From assembly GCA_016933675.1 (NCBI GenBank), contig JAFGAM010000018.1:1-46111 (forward strand): 46,111 nucleotides of DNA. Reading direction: 5' to 3'. The stretch's first letter is position 1; each line of letters starts with the position of its first letter. This DNA is from Candidatus Anaeroferrophillacea bacterium (lineage in GTDB: Bacteria; Desulfobacterota; Anaeroferrophillalia; Anaeroferrophillales; Anaeroferrophillaceae). The notes under the pieces were generated by a model. That model was not told where the DNA came from, searched no databases, and saw only the letters and a list, made by a program, of their open reading frames with translations. Below, piece after piece: positions 1-8,405 of the stretch. Position numbers and translations under genes: made by a program.

Positions 1-100
1 CGTCTGGCTTTTGAAAGACTGGCGGGATAGCGGTCGGGTTTCCGTGCGCACGGGCCTTCGGCCGGCGGGTTCCGCCGCAGGCGGCGGGGGCGTTTTGCGA

Positions 101-847
101 ATGCTGAGGGTATTGATCGCCGAAGACAACGTTGATGTCCAGCAACTTCATGCCAGTATCATGCGAGGCTGGGGGTTTGAATTCGATCTTGCCGCCAACG
201 GCCGGGAGGCGGTCGAACTGGCGCGGGCGCGGGACGGCGCCTACGATATCTGTCTCATGGATATCGATATGCCGGTCATGGGCGGTTTGGAGGCGGCGCG
301 GTTCATGCGCCGGGAGCTGCGGTATTTCCCCATCCTTGCGGTAACCGGGAAAACCCGCCAATGGACCGAATACTTCGATTCCGGAATCGATGACCTGCTG
401 GAAAAACCCTTTACCATTACTGGGCTGCGTCAAAAGATCGGCGAATGGACGGAGAAGCATTACCAAATAGTCATTCAGGAGACGGGCAGCGTGCTGATCG
501 AGAGGGGGAGGCCGATGGACAAACATCATGCGCAGGAACTGCGGGAACTCGCGAAGGTGAACCTGCGGCGGGTCAAATTTTTCGATGGGCCGGGCAGCTC
601 GCTGATCGTCCACAAGAACGTCACCAACAAGATTTCCCATGATTTCAACGTCAAACGCCAGCTGATGGCGACCTTTCTCAATCGCGAACCCGGCAAGCCG
701 ACGCGCTGCGATTTGTACAAGGAAGGTTGCGCCCTGATGCCGCAGACCTATCTGACCCCGGAGGAGTACGAGGAGCTGGAGAAGATGGAGAACGCCGAAC
801 TGGAAAAATATCAGGAACCGGCTCTCTCCGGGCCTCATGTCCGGTGA
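101..847 (+). CDS. Response regulator with receiver domain and unknown C-terminal domain
   Basis: A two-component output protein of 248 residues. The N-terminal receiver domain (about residues 1-120) is complete: acidic pocket IAEDN at 6-10, phospho-acceptor Asp54 in LMDIDMPVMGG, the conserved Thr in AVTGKT and the Lys in LLEKPF. The rest, about 110 residues, is not a DNA-binding domain I recognise. It contains a conserved-looking block around SLIVHKNVTNKISHDF and an acidic, Glu-rich tail. The open frame extends upstream to base 11, but the receiver fold begins at the ATG at 101, after a G-rich stretch that could serve as ribosome binding site. No cognate kinase is adjacent, although several kinases lie further right in the window. 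The receiver call is firm; the output function is unknown. Confidence 0.85.
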   Translation: MLRVLIAEDNVDVQQLHASIMRGWGFEFDLAANGREAVELARARDGAYDICLMDIDMPVMGGLEAARFMRRELRYFPILAVTGKTRQWTEYFDSGIDDLLEKPFTITGLRQKIGEWTEKHYQIVIQETGSVLIERGRPMDKHHAQELRELAKVNLRRVKFFDGPGSSLIVHKNVTNKISHDFNVKRQLMATFLNREPGKPTRCDLYKEGCALMPQTYLTPEEYEELEKMENAELEKYQEPALSGPHVR

Positions 848-854
848 TGCCGAC

Positions 855-956
855 GGCCGCGGGTTGCGACCGGTGGTGTACTCGGCCGCGGGTTGCGACC
901 GGCGGTGTGCTCGAAGGTGGCGTGCTCGGCGGTGGGGTACCCGAAGTGGTGTACTC
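855..956. repeat. Short degenerate tandem repeat, 29-bp unit
   Basis: Two nearly identical 29-bp units occupy 855-883 and 884-912, each starting GGCCGCGGGTTGCGACCGG and ending GGTGT(A/G)CTC. Decayed half-units continue to about 956, repeating the GGTGGTGTACTC part. The array fills most of the gap between the response regulator and the hydratase-like gene. No coding role is supported. Confidence 0.7.
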
Positions 957-1052
957 GGCGGTGGGCCGGGGCCGGTGTCGGAACCGCCCGCAGGTCCGCC
1001 GTTTTGGTTTTGATCTCGCCGGGCGGCATCGCGGCGGAATGGGAGGGTGACG

Positions 1053-1838
1053 GTGGAACGTGGGTATGGCGAAATCGAATATGTCCGGGAGGCAAACGGC
1101 GTCGGTACCGTAACGCTGAACAATCCCGCGAAAATCAATGCCCTGTCGCGGAACATGATCCGCGAACTGACCGCGGTTTTCGGCGACATCGAGGCCGACG
1201 AGGAGATCCGTGCGGTGGTTATCCGTGCGGCGGGGAAACATTTCTGCGCCGGTCACGATCTCAGCGAGATGGTCGGTCACGGCGTGAAGGAGAACACCGC
1301 CATTTTCGCCGCCTGCGGCCGGATGATGAAGCTCATCCACCAGGTGCCCCAGCCGGTGATTGCCGCCGTGCGCGGGATCGCCACCGCCGCCGGCTGCCAG
1401 CTCGCAGCCTGGTGTGACCTGGTGGTTGCCGCCGATGACGCCCATTTCGCCACTCCCGGCGTCCGCCTCGGTCTTTTCTGCACCACCCCGATGGTGGCCA
1501 TCACCCGTGCCATCGGTCGCAAGGCGGCGATGGAGATGCTCATGACCGGCCGCCAGTTTCCCGCCGTCGAGGCCTGTGCCCTCGGTCTTGTCAACCGCGT
1601 CGTGCCGACCGCCGAGCTGGACTCCGCCGCCGCCGCCCTGGCGGCCGAAATCGCCGCCGCCAGCCGCCTCACCCTGGCGTTCGGCAAGCGCGCCTTCTAT
1701 GCCCAGGTGGACCAGCCCGAGGACAAGGCGCTGGACTACGCCACCCACACCATCGCTTTGAACCTTTCTTCCCGCGACGCCCAGGACGGCATCCAGGCCT
1801 TCCTCGACAAGACCACCGTCACCTGGCGGCACGAGTGA
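1053..1838 (+). CDS. Enoyl-CoA hydratase/isomerase family protein (ECHDC3-like)
   Basis: A crotonase-fold protein of 261 residues. The oxyanion-hole segment HFCAGHDLSEM and the second signature AAGCQLAAWCDLVVAADD are clear, and ATPGVRLGLFCTTPM resembles the ECHDC3 branch of the superfamily. The two catalytic glutamates of classical enoyl-CoA hydratase are absent: Gln stands where Glu is expected in GGGxELA, and Val stands where the second Glu is expected after the PG turn. Water addition to enoyl-CoA is therefore doubtful, and the true substrate is unknown. Two GTG starts are possible, at 1047 and 1053. I prefer 1053 because GGGAGG ends six to seven bases before it, whereas it abuts the other. 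The gene converges on fabH, with about 66 bases between the stop codons. Confidence 0.85.
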   Translation: MERGYGEIEYVREANGVGTVTLNNPAKINALSRNMIRELTAVFGDIEADEEIRAVVIRAAGKHFCAGHDLSEMVGHGVKENTAIFAACGRMMKLIHQVPQPVIAAVRGIATAAGCQLAAWCDLVVAADDAHFATPGVRLGLFCTTPMVAITRAIGRKAAMEMLMTGRQFPAVEACALGLVNRVVPTAELDSAAAALAAEIAAASRLTLAFGKRAFYAQVDQPEDKALDYATHTIALNLSSRDAQDGIQAFLDKTTVTWRHE

Positions 1839-1904
1839 TGCCGGCATCCCGATCTTGCCAGCTTCCCTGTTAATGCCTCTACATCCAGGCTGAGCAGGGG
1901 AGCT

Positions 1905-2891
1905 TCACTCCCATTCGATGACCGCCGCGCCCCATGTCAGCCCGCCGCCGAACACCGTCAGCAGGACCATATCCCCGGGTTCCAGGAAGCCGCCGCGGGC
2001 GGCCTCGTCGAGGGCGATGGGGATGGTGCCCGCCGAGGTGTTGCCGTAGCTCTGGATGTTGACGAACACCCGTTCCATCGGCACCCGGAACTGTTTTGCC
2101 AGCATCTCGATGATGCGCAGGTTTGCTTGGTGAGGGATGATCTTGGTTATCTGTTCCGGTTCGATGCCGGCGTTTTTCATCGCCCGATAGGAGATTTCGA
2201 CCATGTTTTTGATGGCATGTTTGAAGATTTCCCGCCCCTGCATGCGGATGTAATTGTCGTCCGGGTCGTAATCCTTCGCGGTCACCGGCGCGGCGGAGCC
2301 GATGCCTCTGATGTTCAGCAGTTCTCCCAGTTTGCCGTTTGACCCCAGCTCCACCGACAGCAGCCGATGCCCGGTTTCACCGGCGCCGGTGAGCACCGCG
2401 GCGCCGACGCCGTCGCCGAAGAGTACCGCGGTGGCGCGGTCACGCCAGTCGACGTGGTGTGAGACCACATCGCCGCCAACCACCAGGATCTGCTGGTCGG
2501 GCCGAAAGCGCAGCTCGCGGTCGGCGATGGAGAGGCCGTAGACAAACCCCGAGCAGGCGGCGCAGACATCGAAGGCGAAGGCCCGGTCGGCGTCCAGCAG
2601 TGCCTGGACGCAGCAGCCGCCCGACGGCATGCGGGTGTCGGGGGTCAGGGTGCCGCAGATGATCATGTCCAGGTCGGCGGCGTCGATGCCGGCCAACGCC
2701 ATCGCCTGCCGGGCGGCGGGAACGGCGAAGTCGCTGAACTTTTCGCCCGGCAGGGCGATGTGGCGCGACTTGATCCCGGTTCGCTGGGTGATCCACTCGT
2801 CGTTGGTGTCCATGATCTTCTCGAGATCCTGGTTGGTGACGACATTCCTCGGGGCCGCCGAGCCGGTGCCGGTGATGCGCGTGGGGGACAT
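1905..2891 (-). CDS. fabH: 3-oxoacyl-ACP synthase III
   Basis: Beta-ketoacyl-ACP synthase III, which condenses an acyl-CoA with malonyl-ACP to start type II fatty acid synthesis. At 328 residues it has the normal family length. The catalytic triad is intact: Cys113 in DVCAACSGF, His254 in IIPHQAN and Asn284 in SYGNTSAGT. The C-terminal glycine-rich FGGGLTWGAAVIEW motif is present. The frame is open further upstream to 2993, but the start at 2891 has an AAAGGATC ribosome site and matches family N-termini. It lies 25 bases after the aminotransferase stop on the same strand, so the two are probably co-transcribed. It is not next to other fab genes here, so a specialised starter role cannot be excluded. 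Confidence 0.93.
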   Translation of the reverse strand: MSPTRITGTGSAAPRNVVTNQDLEKIMDTNDEWITQRTGIKSRHIALPGEKFSDFAVPAARQAMALAGIDAADLDMIICGTLTPDTRMPSGGCCVQALLDADRAFAFDVCAACSGFVYGLSIADRELRFRPDQQILVVGGDVVSHHVDWRDRATAVLFGDGVGAAVLTGAGETGHRLLSVELGSNGKLGELLNIRGIGSAAPVTAKDYDPDDNYIRMQGREIFKHAIKNMVEISYRAMKNAGIEPEQITKIIPHQANLRIIEMLAKQFRVPMERVFVNIQSYGNTSAGTIPIALDEAARGGFLEPGDMVLLTVFGGGLTWGAAVIEWE

Positions 2892-2916
2892 GGTGGATCC
2901 TTTCAGATAAAATTCT

Positions 2917-4098
2917 TCAGAAATATTTTCTGCCGACGGCGGCGAAAGCATCCGCCGAGCGGGCGATGGTTTGATCGTCGACGCAGTAGGCAAGGCGGAA
3001 ATGCCCCGGCCCGCCGAAGCCGCTGCCGGGCACGGCGAGGATTTTCACCTGCTGCAGCTCGCGCACGAAGGCGACGTCATCTTCGATGGGTGCCTTGGGA
3101 AAGAAGTAGAACGCTCCCTGTGGCTTCTCCACGGCAAACCCGGCGGCGGTGAGGATCTCGTGCAGCCGGTCACGTTTTTTGCGGTAGATATCCACGTCGA
3201 CACTGGTGCCCTGGATGCGGGCCACCAGCCGCTGCATGATCCCCGGAGCGTTGACGAAGCCGAGGATGCGGTTGCTGAAAAGGAGGCCGGCGGCAGTACG
3301 GGAGAAATCTTCCGCCGCCGGGTTGAGGGCGAGGAAGCCGATGCGCTCACCTGCCAGCGATAGCTCCTTGGAGTAGGAGTTGGCGATGATGCTGTTGGCG
3401 TAAGCCGGGAAGATCGGCGGTACGACGACGCCGTCGTAGGTCAGCTTGCGGTAGGGCTCGTCGGAGATCAGGTAGATGATGTGGCCGATGGCCGCCGAGT
3501 GCCGCCGCAGCAACTCGCCGAGATCACGGATCTGCTCCGCGGGGTAGACGGCGCCGCTGGGGTTGTTGGGCGAGTTGATGATCACCGCCTTGGTGCGCGG
3601 GGTGACCGCCGCCGCCACGGCGTCCAGGTCGAGGGTGAAGTCATCCTTTGTGGGCACCGTCTTCAGCTCGCCGCCGTGGTTGTCGACATAGAAATTGTAT
3701 TCGACGAAGTAGGGTCGCGGTGAAATGACCTCATCACCGGGATTGAGCAGGGTTTTCAGGGCGACGTTCAGCGCCCCGCCGGCGCCGCAGGTCATGACGA
3801 TGCCCTCCGGTCTCACCGCGATCTGCTGCTCGCCGTGCAGGTAGTCGGCCACCGCCTTCCGGGTTTCCGGGTAGCCGGCGTTGGGCATATAGCCGTATTT
3901 CATCGGCTGCGCCTCGCTGATGATCTTCCGTAACTCGGTTTCCACCGCGGGCGGCGCGGGTACGTCGGGGTTGCCGAGGGTGAAGTCGAAGACCTTTTCG
4001 GCGCCGTGCTCGGCCTTGAGGGCGGCGCCTTCCTCGAACATCCGGCGGATCCATGAGGAACGTTCCATGTAGGCGGTGATCTTGGTGGCGATGGTCAT
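2917..4098 (-). CDS. Class I PLP-dependent aminotransferase (aspartate/aromatic type)
   Basis: A fold-type I aminotransferase of 393 residues. Visible family features are the substrate and cofactor segment FTLGNPDVPAP, the cofactor-contacting INSPNNPSGAVY, the Asp/Tyr pair in LISDEPYRKL, the Schiff-base lysine in NSYSKELSLAGERIG and the C-terminal substrate Arg in GHFRLAYC. The amino donor cannot be read from sequence; aspartate, alanine or aromatic acids are possible. The frame is open to 4185, but GGAAAGGG lies seven bases before the ATG at 4098; the ATG at 4104 is too close to that site. The gene precedes fabH on the same strand and lies about 250 bases downstream of the hem-hisC cluster. 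Confidence 0.9.
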   Translation of the reverse strand: MTIATKITAYMERSSWIRRMFEEGAALKAEHGAEKVFDFTLGNPDVPAPPAVETELRKIISEAQPMKYGYMPNAGYPETRKAVADYLHGEQQIAVRPEGIVMTCGAGGALNVALKTLLNPGDEVISPRPYFVEYNFYVDNHGGELKTVPTKDDFTLDLDAVAAAVTPRTKAVIINSPNNPSGAVYPAEQIRDLGELLRRHSAAIGHIIYLISDEPYRKLTYDGVVVPPIFPAYANSIIANSYSKELSLAGERIGFLALNPAAEDFSRTAAGLLFSNRILGFVNAPGIMQRLVARIQGTSVDVDIYRKKRDRLHEILTAAGFAVEKPQGAFYFFPKAPIEDDVAFVRELQQVKILAVPGSGFGGPGHFRLAYCVDDQTIARSADAFAAVGRKYF

Positions 4099-4109
4099 GT
4101 TCATGCCCT

Positions 4110-4160
4110 TTCCGTTTGGTTTAGAATTCAGGAGCCGGAAGTCAGGAGTCAGCGCCCCAC
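4110..4160. repeat. Intergenic GTCAGGAG-type repeat, copy 1
   Basis: The segment at about 4124-4152 reads AATTCAGGAGCCGGAAGTCAGGAGTCAG. Related strings recur at 8365-8401 and, as the reverse complement, at 13135-13165. All three lie in gene gaps. Confidence 0.5.
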
Positions 4161-4345
4161 GCCGCCCGCGGCGGCGATTCATCATCGAGTAACCTCGCGA
4201 TGAACCCGGTAAACGCCACAGTATAAGACCGATACCGATAGCGATTTCGACTCAGACGCCGATAAGGAGGTCAACTGCAAGCGCCTGAAGGCGGTGCCTG
4301 GAGGCGAATCGCTGGGGCTCCTTGTGTCTCGTGCCGGCAACCTGT

Positions 4346-5419
4346 TCAGGTGAATTCGTCGATGGCCGCCAGTACCGCATCCATCTGTTCCGGGGTGCCG
4401 ATGGTAATGCGCAGGCCGTCGGCCAGGGCCGGGTCGGTGAAGTAGCGCACCAGGATGCCCCGGGTTTCGAGGTCTGCGTACAGCGCCGCGGCAGCGATGC
4501 CCGCCGGCGGCCGGGCGAAGACGAAGTTGGTTTGTGACGGGCAGACATCGAACCCGCGCTCCGTCAGCGCCGCGGTGAAGCGGGCCCGTTCGGCCTGTAT
4601 CCGGCCGACGGTGACGGACAGGTATTCCCGATCCGCGAGGGCGGCCACCGCCGCGGTCTGGGCCGCCAGATCGAGATTGTAGCTGTCCCGCACCTTGTCC
4701 AGTTCGCGGATCAGTTCCGGGGCGGCGAAGCCGAGCCCGAGGCGCAGAGCCGCCAGGGCGTAGGATTTGGAAAAACTGCGGGTGACGACGATGTTGGGGT
4801 GGTCCGCCAGCAAATCGAGGGCGGATTCATCGGCAAAGTCGGCGTAGGCCTCGTCCACCACCAGAATGCCGGCGAAATGTTCCGCCAGGGCGGCGACGAA
4901 GCGATTCGAAAAGCCGGTGCCGAACGGCGCGTTGGGGCTGGTGAGGAAGAATATTTTTACCTGATCGAGGCCGTCCGGCAGCCGTTCCGGGTTCCGCCAG
5001 TCGAAGGGAAAGCCGCGGCCGGTGACGCCGCGGATGCCGCACAGCACCGGGTAGAGGGAGTATGACGGGCTGCACCAGCCCACCGTGTCGCCGGGGTCGG
5101 TGACGGCGTCCAATAACAAGCGCAGCAACTCATCCGAGCCGTTGGCGGCGATGACCATGTCGGGGTTTTCAAGGCCGAACACCGTGGCCGCCGTCTCCCG
5201 CAGCCGTCGGCTCTCGGGATTCGGGTAGAGCCGGAACGCGGCGGTGTCGTCCGCCAGGCGTCGGAATGCCGCTGCCACTGCCGGTGACGGCGGGTAGGGG
5301 TTCTCGTTGGTATTCAGCTTGATCACCCGGGCGCCCGGAGCCGGCTGCCGGCCGGGGGTGTAGCCGGCCATTGCCCGGACGGCGGGGCGGATGTATTCCT
5401 GCGGGTTTGTCGGTTTCAT
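4346..5419 (-). CDS. hisC: Histidinol-phosphate aminotransferase
   Basis: Converts imidazole-acetol phosphate and glutamate to histidinol phosphate in histidine synthesis; it is PLP-dependent. The 357-residue protein has the HisC hallmarks: [13 protein letters not shown] at the N-terminus, NGSDELL, the VVDEAYADF segment and the PLP lysine Lys218 in [11 protein letters not shown]. The usual SPNNPTGT loop reads SPNAPFGTG, a mild departure. The start codon overlaps the hemB stop as ATGA, so translation is probably coupled to hemB. No other his genes are nearby. The long open frame upstream of 5419 is the shadow of hemB and is not part of this protein. Confidence 0.92.
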   Translation of the reverse strand: MKPTNPQEYIRPAVRAMAGYTPGRQPAPGARVIKLNTNENPYPPSPAVAAAFRRLADDTAAFRLYPNPESRRLRETAATVFGLENPDMVIAANGSDELLRLLLDAVTDPGDTVGWCSPSYSLYPVLCGIRGVTGRGFPFDWRNPERLPDGLDQVKIFFLTSPNAPFGTGFSNRFVAALAEHFAGILVVDEAYADFADESALDLLADHPNIVVTRSFSKSYALAALRLGLGFAAPELIRELDKVRDSYNLDLAAQTAAVAALADREYLSVTVGRIQAERARFTAALTERGFDVCPSQTNFVFARPPAGIAAAALYADLETRGILVRYFTDPALADGLRITIGTPEQMDAVLAAIDEFT

Positions 5420-6384
5420 AGCAGCTTCGCGGCTTCCTTGGCGAAATAGGTCAATATCAGGTCGGCACCGGCGCGCTTGATGGCGAGCAGGGTCTCCAGC
5501 ATTACCGCGGTGCCGTCCACCCAGCCGAGGCGGTCGGCGGCCTTGATCATGGCGAATTCGCCGCTGACGTTGTAGGCCGCCAGGGGGTGGTCGAACTCCT
5601 CGCGCAACAGCCGGATGATGTCGAGATAGGGCAGGGCGGGTTTGACCATGATGATGTCGGCGCCCTCCTGGATGTCCAGCTCCGCTTCGCGGATCGCTTC
5701 GCGGGCGTTGGCCGGGTCCATCTGGTAGCTCTTGCGGTCGCCGAACTGCGGCGGCGATTCCGCCGCCTCGCGGAACGGGCCGTAGTAGGCCGAGGCGTAC
5801 TTCACCGCGTAGGCCATGATCGGGGTGCGATCGAATCCCGCTTCGTCGAGGGCGTCGCGGATCATCTCCACCCGGCCGTCCATCATGTCGGATGGCGCCA
5901 CCATGTCGGCGCCGGCGCGGGCGTGGGAAACCGCTTCCCGGGCCAGCAAGTCCAGGGTCGGGTCGTTGAGGATGCGGCCGTCTTCCACCACCCCGCAGTG
6001 GCCGTGGGAGGTGTATTCGCACAGGCAGACGTCGGTGATCACCTGCAGCCCGCCGGTGGTTTCCTTGAGCGCCCGGATGGCCCGCTGGACGATGCCGTCG
6101 TCGGCGTAGGCCCCGGTGCCCATCTCGTCCTTGTGTTCCGGGATCCCGAAGAGGATTATCGCGGGGATGCCGAGACTTTTGACCTCGGCCGCCTCCTTTA
6201 CCAGCTCGTCCACCGAAAGCTGAAAATTGCCCGGCATGGAGCCGATCTCGCGGCGGACGCCTTCGCCGGGACAGACGAAAAGCGGATAGATGAAATCGTC
6301 CACCGACAATCTGGTTTCGCGCACCATGCGCCGGATCTCGGCCGACGCCCGCAGGCGCCGGGGACGGTAGCGGGGGAAGAACAT
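5416..6384 (-). CDS. hemB: Delta-aminolevulinic acid dehydratase (porphobilinogen synthase)
   Basis: Condenses two 5-aminolevulinate molecules to porphobilinogen, the second committed step of tetrapyrrole synthesis. At 322 residues it is of normal length. The metal-binding cysteines Cys120, Cys122 and Cys130 in [14 protein letters not shown] indicate the zinc form. The two active-site lysines are Lys195 (AVKYAS) and Lys248 (MVKPALP). A strong ribosome site, GGAGG at 6393-6397, stands eight bases before the ATG. It is last of the hem genes and overlaps hisC by four bases. The gap between hemD and hemB is unusual and is filled by a HEPN-domain remnant. Confidence 0.97.
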   Translation of the reverse strand: MFFPRYRPRRLRASAEIRRMVRETRLSVDDFIYPLFVCPGEGVRREIGSMPGNFQLSVDELVKEAAEVKSLGIPAIILFGIPEHKDEMGTGAYADDGIVQRAIRALKETTGGLQVITDVCLCEYTSHGHCGVVEDGRILNDPTLDLLAREAVSHARAGADMVAPSDMMDGRVEMIRDALDEAGFDRTPIMAYAVKYASAYYGPFREAAESPPQFGDRKSYQMDPANAREAIREAELDIQEGADIIMVKPALPYLDIIRLLREEFDHPLAAYNVSGEFAMIKAADRLGWVDGTAVMLETLLAIKRAGADLILTYFAKEAAKLL

Positions 6385-6397
6385 GTCAAAAACCTCC

Positions 6398-6600
6398 GTA
6401 TAAGAGCATGGATTCGCGGCGGAAATTCATGCGACGGTCGTGCGATCACTGCCTTGATAGCCTTTTCAATCGCCTGCCGGCAGCAGCAGAGTGCCGAGTG
6501 ATGCCGTTCGGCATCTCGCATAGCCCGAGCGGTTTCCAGATCGTACGCTGCCTGTTGAAGCCATTGTTGCCAGGGGGCGATGTGCTGTTCATCGACGCTG
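6398..6600 (-). pseudogene. HEPN-domain gene remnant between hemD and hemB
   Basis: Read on the minus strand immediately after the hemD stop, one frame encodes a recognisable N-terminal half of a HEPN domain: WQQWLQQAAYDLETARAMR, then CRQAIEKAIKAVIA, then [15 protein letters not shown] proteins normally begin with such a Trp-Leu-x-Ala-x-x-Asp-Leu helix followed by a Gln-Ala-x-Glu-Lys-x-x-Lys helix and run to about 120 residues. Here only about 60 residues remain before the frame merges with the hemB ribosome site and coding region. No ATG, GTG or TTG with a ribosome site opens the frame. I read it as a truncated toxin- or nucleotidyltransferase-associated HEPN gene left inside the hem operon. 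An alternative is a read-through tail made from hemD by frameshifting, which is less likely. Confidence 0.6.
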
Positions 6601-7413
6601 TTCTCCCGCTCCGCCGGCGGCCCACTCCCGTATCGCTTCCAGCAAGCCTTCGATGGTGAACTCGTCCGCTTCCACGCGGACGTCAAGGCCGGCGTCGCGG
6701 GCGGTGCGGGCGGTGACCGGGCCGATGCAGGCGGCCGGAATTTGCAACAGCCGTTGACCGGGTTCGTGGCCGGCACAGTAATTGACGAGATTGCCGACCG
6801 TCGATGAGCTGGTGAAGGTCAGCAGCTCTGGCGGCGCCTCCGTGCCGTCCAGCAGGGCGTCCAGCCGGCGGGCGGAATCCGGTGGAAAGACGGCCCGGTA
6901 CACCGGTATCACGTCCACCGTCGCCCCCCGTTCCCGCAGGGTTTCGGGCAGAATCTCCCGTGCCGTTTCCGCCCGCGGCAACAGGAACCGCAAGCCGGCC
7001 GTGGTGCCGTTCAGTGCCTCCAGCAGGCCCTCGGCCTGGTAGCGTTCCGGCTGCACCCGGGTGTCGATACCGAATTCCGCCAGGGCGGCGGCGGTTTTGG
7101 GGCCGATGCACATGATGCGCCGTCCCCGCAGCGCCGCCGGGGAGCCGCCCTGTTCCTCAATGCGGCGGAGAAAGAAATGCACGCCATTGACGCTGGTGAA
7201 GATGAGCCAGTCGTAGCTCTCCAGCCGAGTGATGGCGGTATCCGCCGCGGCCCAGCTTGCGGGCGCGACGATGGCGATGGTCGGCACCACCAGGGGCACG
7301 GCGCCGGCCTGCTCCAGCAGCGCGATGAACGGTGCCGCCTGGTGCCGCGGCCGGGTGACCAGCACCCTCAGGCCCGCCAGCGAGCCGGATTTTTTTTTGT
7401 CAGTCTCCTGCAT
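6589..7413 (-). CDS. hemD: Uroporphyrinogen-III synthase
   Basis: Cyclises hydroxymethylbilane to uroporphyrinogen III with inversion of ring D. The 274-residue protein shows the weakly conserved HemD pattern: GLRVLVTRPRHQAAPF near the N-terminus, YDWLIFTSVNGVHFF, the IGPKTAAAL turn and a second-domain LLTFTSSSTVGN followed by IGPVTARTARDAGL. It starts 14 bases inside the end of hemC, implying coupled translation. Its C-terminus is followed directly by the HEPN remnant, so the last few residues (GGAGEQRR) may not be the ancestral end. Confidence 0.93.
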   Translation of the reverse strand: MQETDKKKSGSLAGLRVLVTRPRHQAAPFIALLEQAGAVPLVVPTIAIVAPASWAAADTAITRLESYDWLIFTSVNGVHFFLRRIEEQGGSPAALRGRRIMCIGPKTAAALAEFGIDTRVQPERYQAEGLLEALNGTTAGLRFLLPRAETAREILPETLRERGATVDVIPVYRAVFPPDSARRLDALLDGTEAPPELLTFTSSSTVGNLVNYCAGHEPGQRLLQIPAACIGPVTARTARDAGLDVRVEADEFTIEGLLEAIREWAAGGAGEQRR

Positions 7414-8329
7414 AGCATTCCCGCAATATCTCCGTTGCGCCCCGGGCGGCGAGATCGTTTGCCAGCGCGGTGCCGAGGGCGTCGGGGTCGTCGTTGCCTA
7501 CGGTGGTGCCGGTGATGACCCGGGTGCCGTCGACACTGGCCACCAGACCGGTGAGGTGTATGCGGTCGCCGTCCACCGTGGCGTGGGCGGCGATGGGCAC
7601 CTGACAGCCGCCCTCCAGGGTGCGCAGAAAAGCGCGTTCGGCGGCCACCGCCCGCTGCGTCGGCGGGTGGTGCAGGAAGGCGATGAGGCCGTTGGTGCGC
7701 TCGTCGGCGACGCGGGTTTCCAGCCCCAGGGCGCCCTGGGCGATGGCCGGCAGGCTGAAATCAACCGGCAGCACCCGGGTGACGGCCTCGGCGAGACCGA
7801 GGCGTTTGACCCCGGCGTATGCCAGGATGATACCGTCGTATTCGCCGTCGGCGAGCTTGCGTAGCCGGGTGTCGACGTTGCCGCGCAGGTCCTTGAGAAT
7901 CAGGTGCGGCAGGCGGCGGGCGATCTGGGCCCGGCGCCGCAGGCTGCTGGTGCCGATCACCGCCCCCGCCGGCAGTTCCTCGATGGCGGCCCCGGTGCGG
8001 GAGAAGAAGGCGTCGCGCGGATCTTCCCGCTGGGGGATGACGGCGATGTCGAGGCCTTCGGGCAGCACCGTGGGTACATCCTTCATGCTGTGCACCGCGA
8101 GGTCGATTTCATCGGCCAGGAGGGCGTCCTCGATCTCCTTGACGAACAGTCCTTTGCCGCCCACCTTCGCCAGCGGAACGTCGAGGATCTTGTCGCCTTG
8201 GGTCTTGATGGTCCGTATGTCGACGGCAAGGTCGGGATACGCTTCGGTCAGTCGGGTCTGCACCCATTCCGCCTGCCAGCGCGCCAGGGCGCTTCCCCGG
8301 GAGCCGATGGTCAGTGTGCCGCGGGTCAT
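7400..8329 (-). CDS. hemC: Porphobilinogen deaminase (hydroxymethylbilane synthase)
   Basis: Polymerises four porphobilinogens to hydroxymethylbilane. The 309-residue protein contains the substrate loop GSRGSALARWQ, the catalytic aspartate in VHSMKDVPT (Asp84), the arginine-rich cofactor site TSSLRRRAQI and the dipyrromethane-attaching Cys242 in EGGCQVPIAAHA. All key residues are present. It overlaps hemD at its 3 prime end and is separated from hemA by a short gap that contains a GTCAGGAG-type repeat. Confidence 0.97.
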   Translation of the reverse strand: MTRGTLTIGSRGSALARWQAEWVQTRLTEAYPDLAVDIRTIKTQGDKILDVPLAKVGGKGLFVKEIEDALLADEIDLAVHSMKDVPTVLPEGLDIAVIPQREDPRDAFFSRTGAAIEELPAGAVIGTSSLRRRAQIARRLPHLILKDLRGNVDTRLRKLADGEYDGIILAYAGVKRLGLAEAVTRVLPVDFSLPAIAQGALGLETRVADERTNGLIAFLHHPPTQRAVAAERAFLRTLEGGCQVPIAAHATVDGDRIHLTGLVASVDGTRVITGTTVGNDDPDALGTALANDLAARGATEILRECYAGD

Positions 8330-8354
8330 GTGTAAGCAATCCTTTCGGGTTTGT

Positions 8355-8405
8355 CAGGGACCAGATTCAGGAGTCAGGAGACGGGAGTCAGGCGTCAGGA
8401 GTGGT
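8355..8405. repeat. Intergenic GTCAGGAG-type repeat, copy 2
   Basis: Between hemA and hemC the sequence has four close copies of an eight-base unit (TCAGGAGTCAGGAG, GGGAGTCAGG, GTCAGGAG) at about 8365-8401. The unit matches the gap at 4124-4152 and is the reverse complement of the string at 13135-13160. The left end encodes the last residues of hemA. Confidence 0.5.

Noticed and set aside
678-1847. A 389-codon minus-strand open frame across the response regulator end and the hydratase-like gene
   Set aside because: It is antisense to clear domains, is low-complexity (Gly, His, Val runs) and resembles no family. It is a GC-rich shadow frame.
1839-1904. A bidirectional terminator between the hydratase-like gene and fabH
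   Set aside because: TTCCCTG and CAGGGGA can pair only weakly across a long loop, and no T-run follows.
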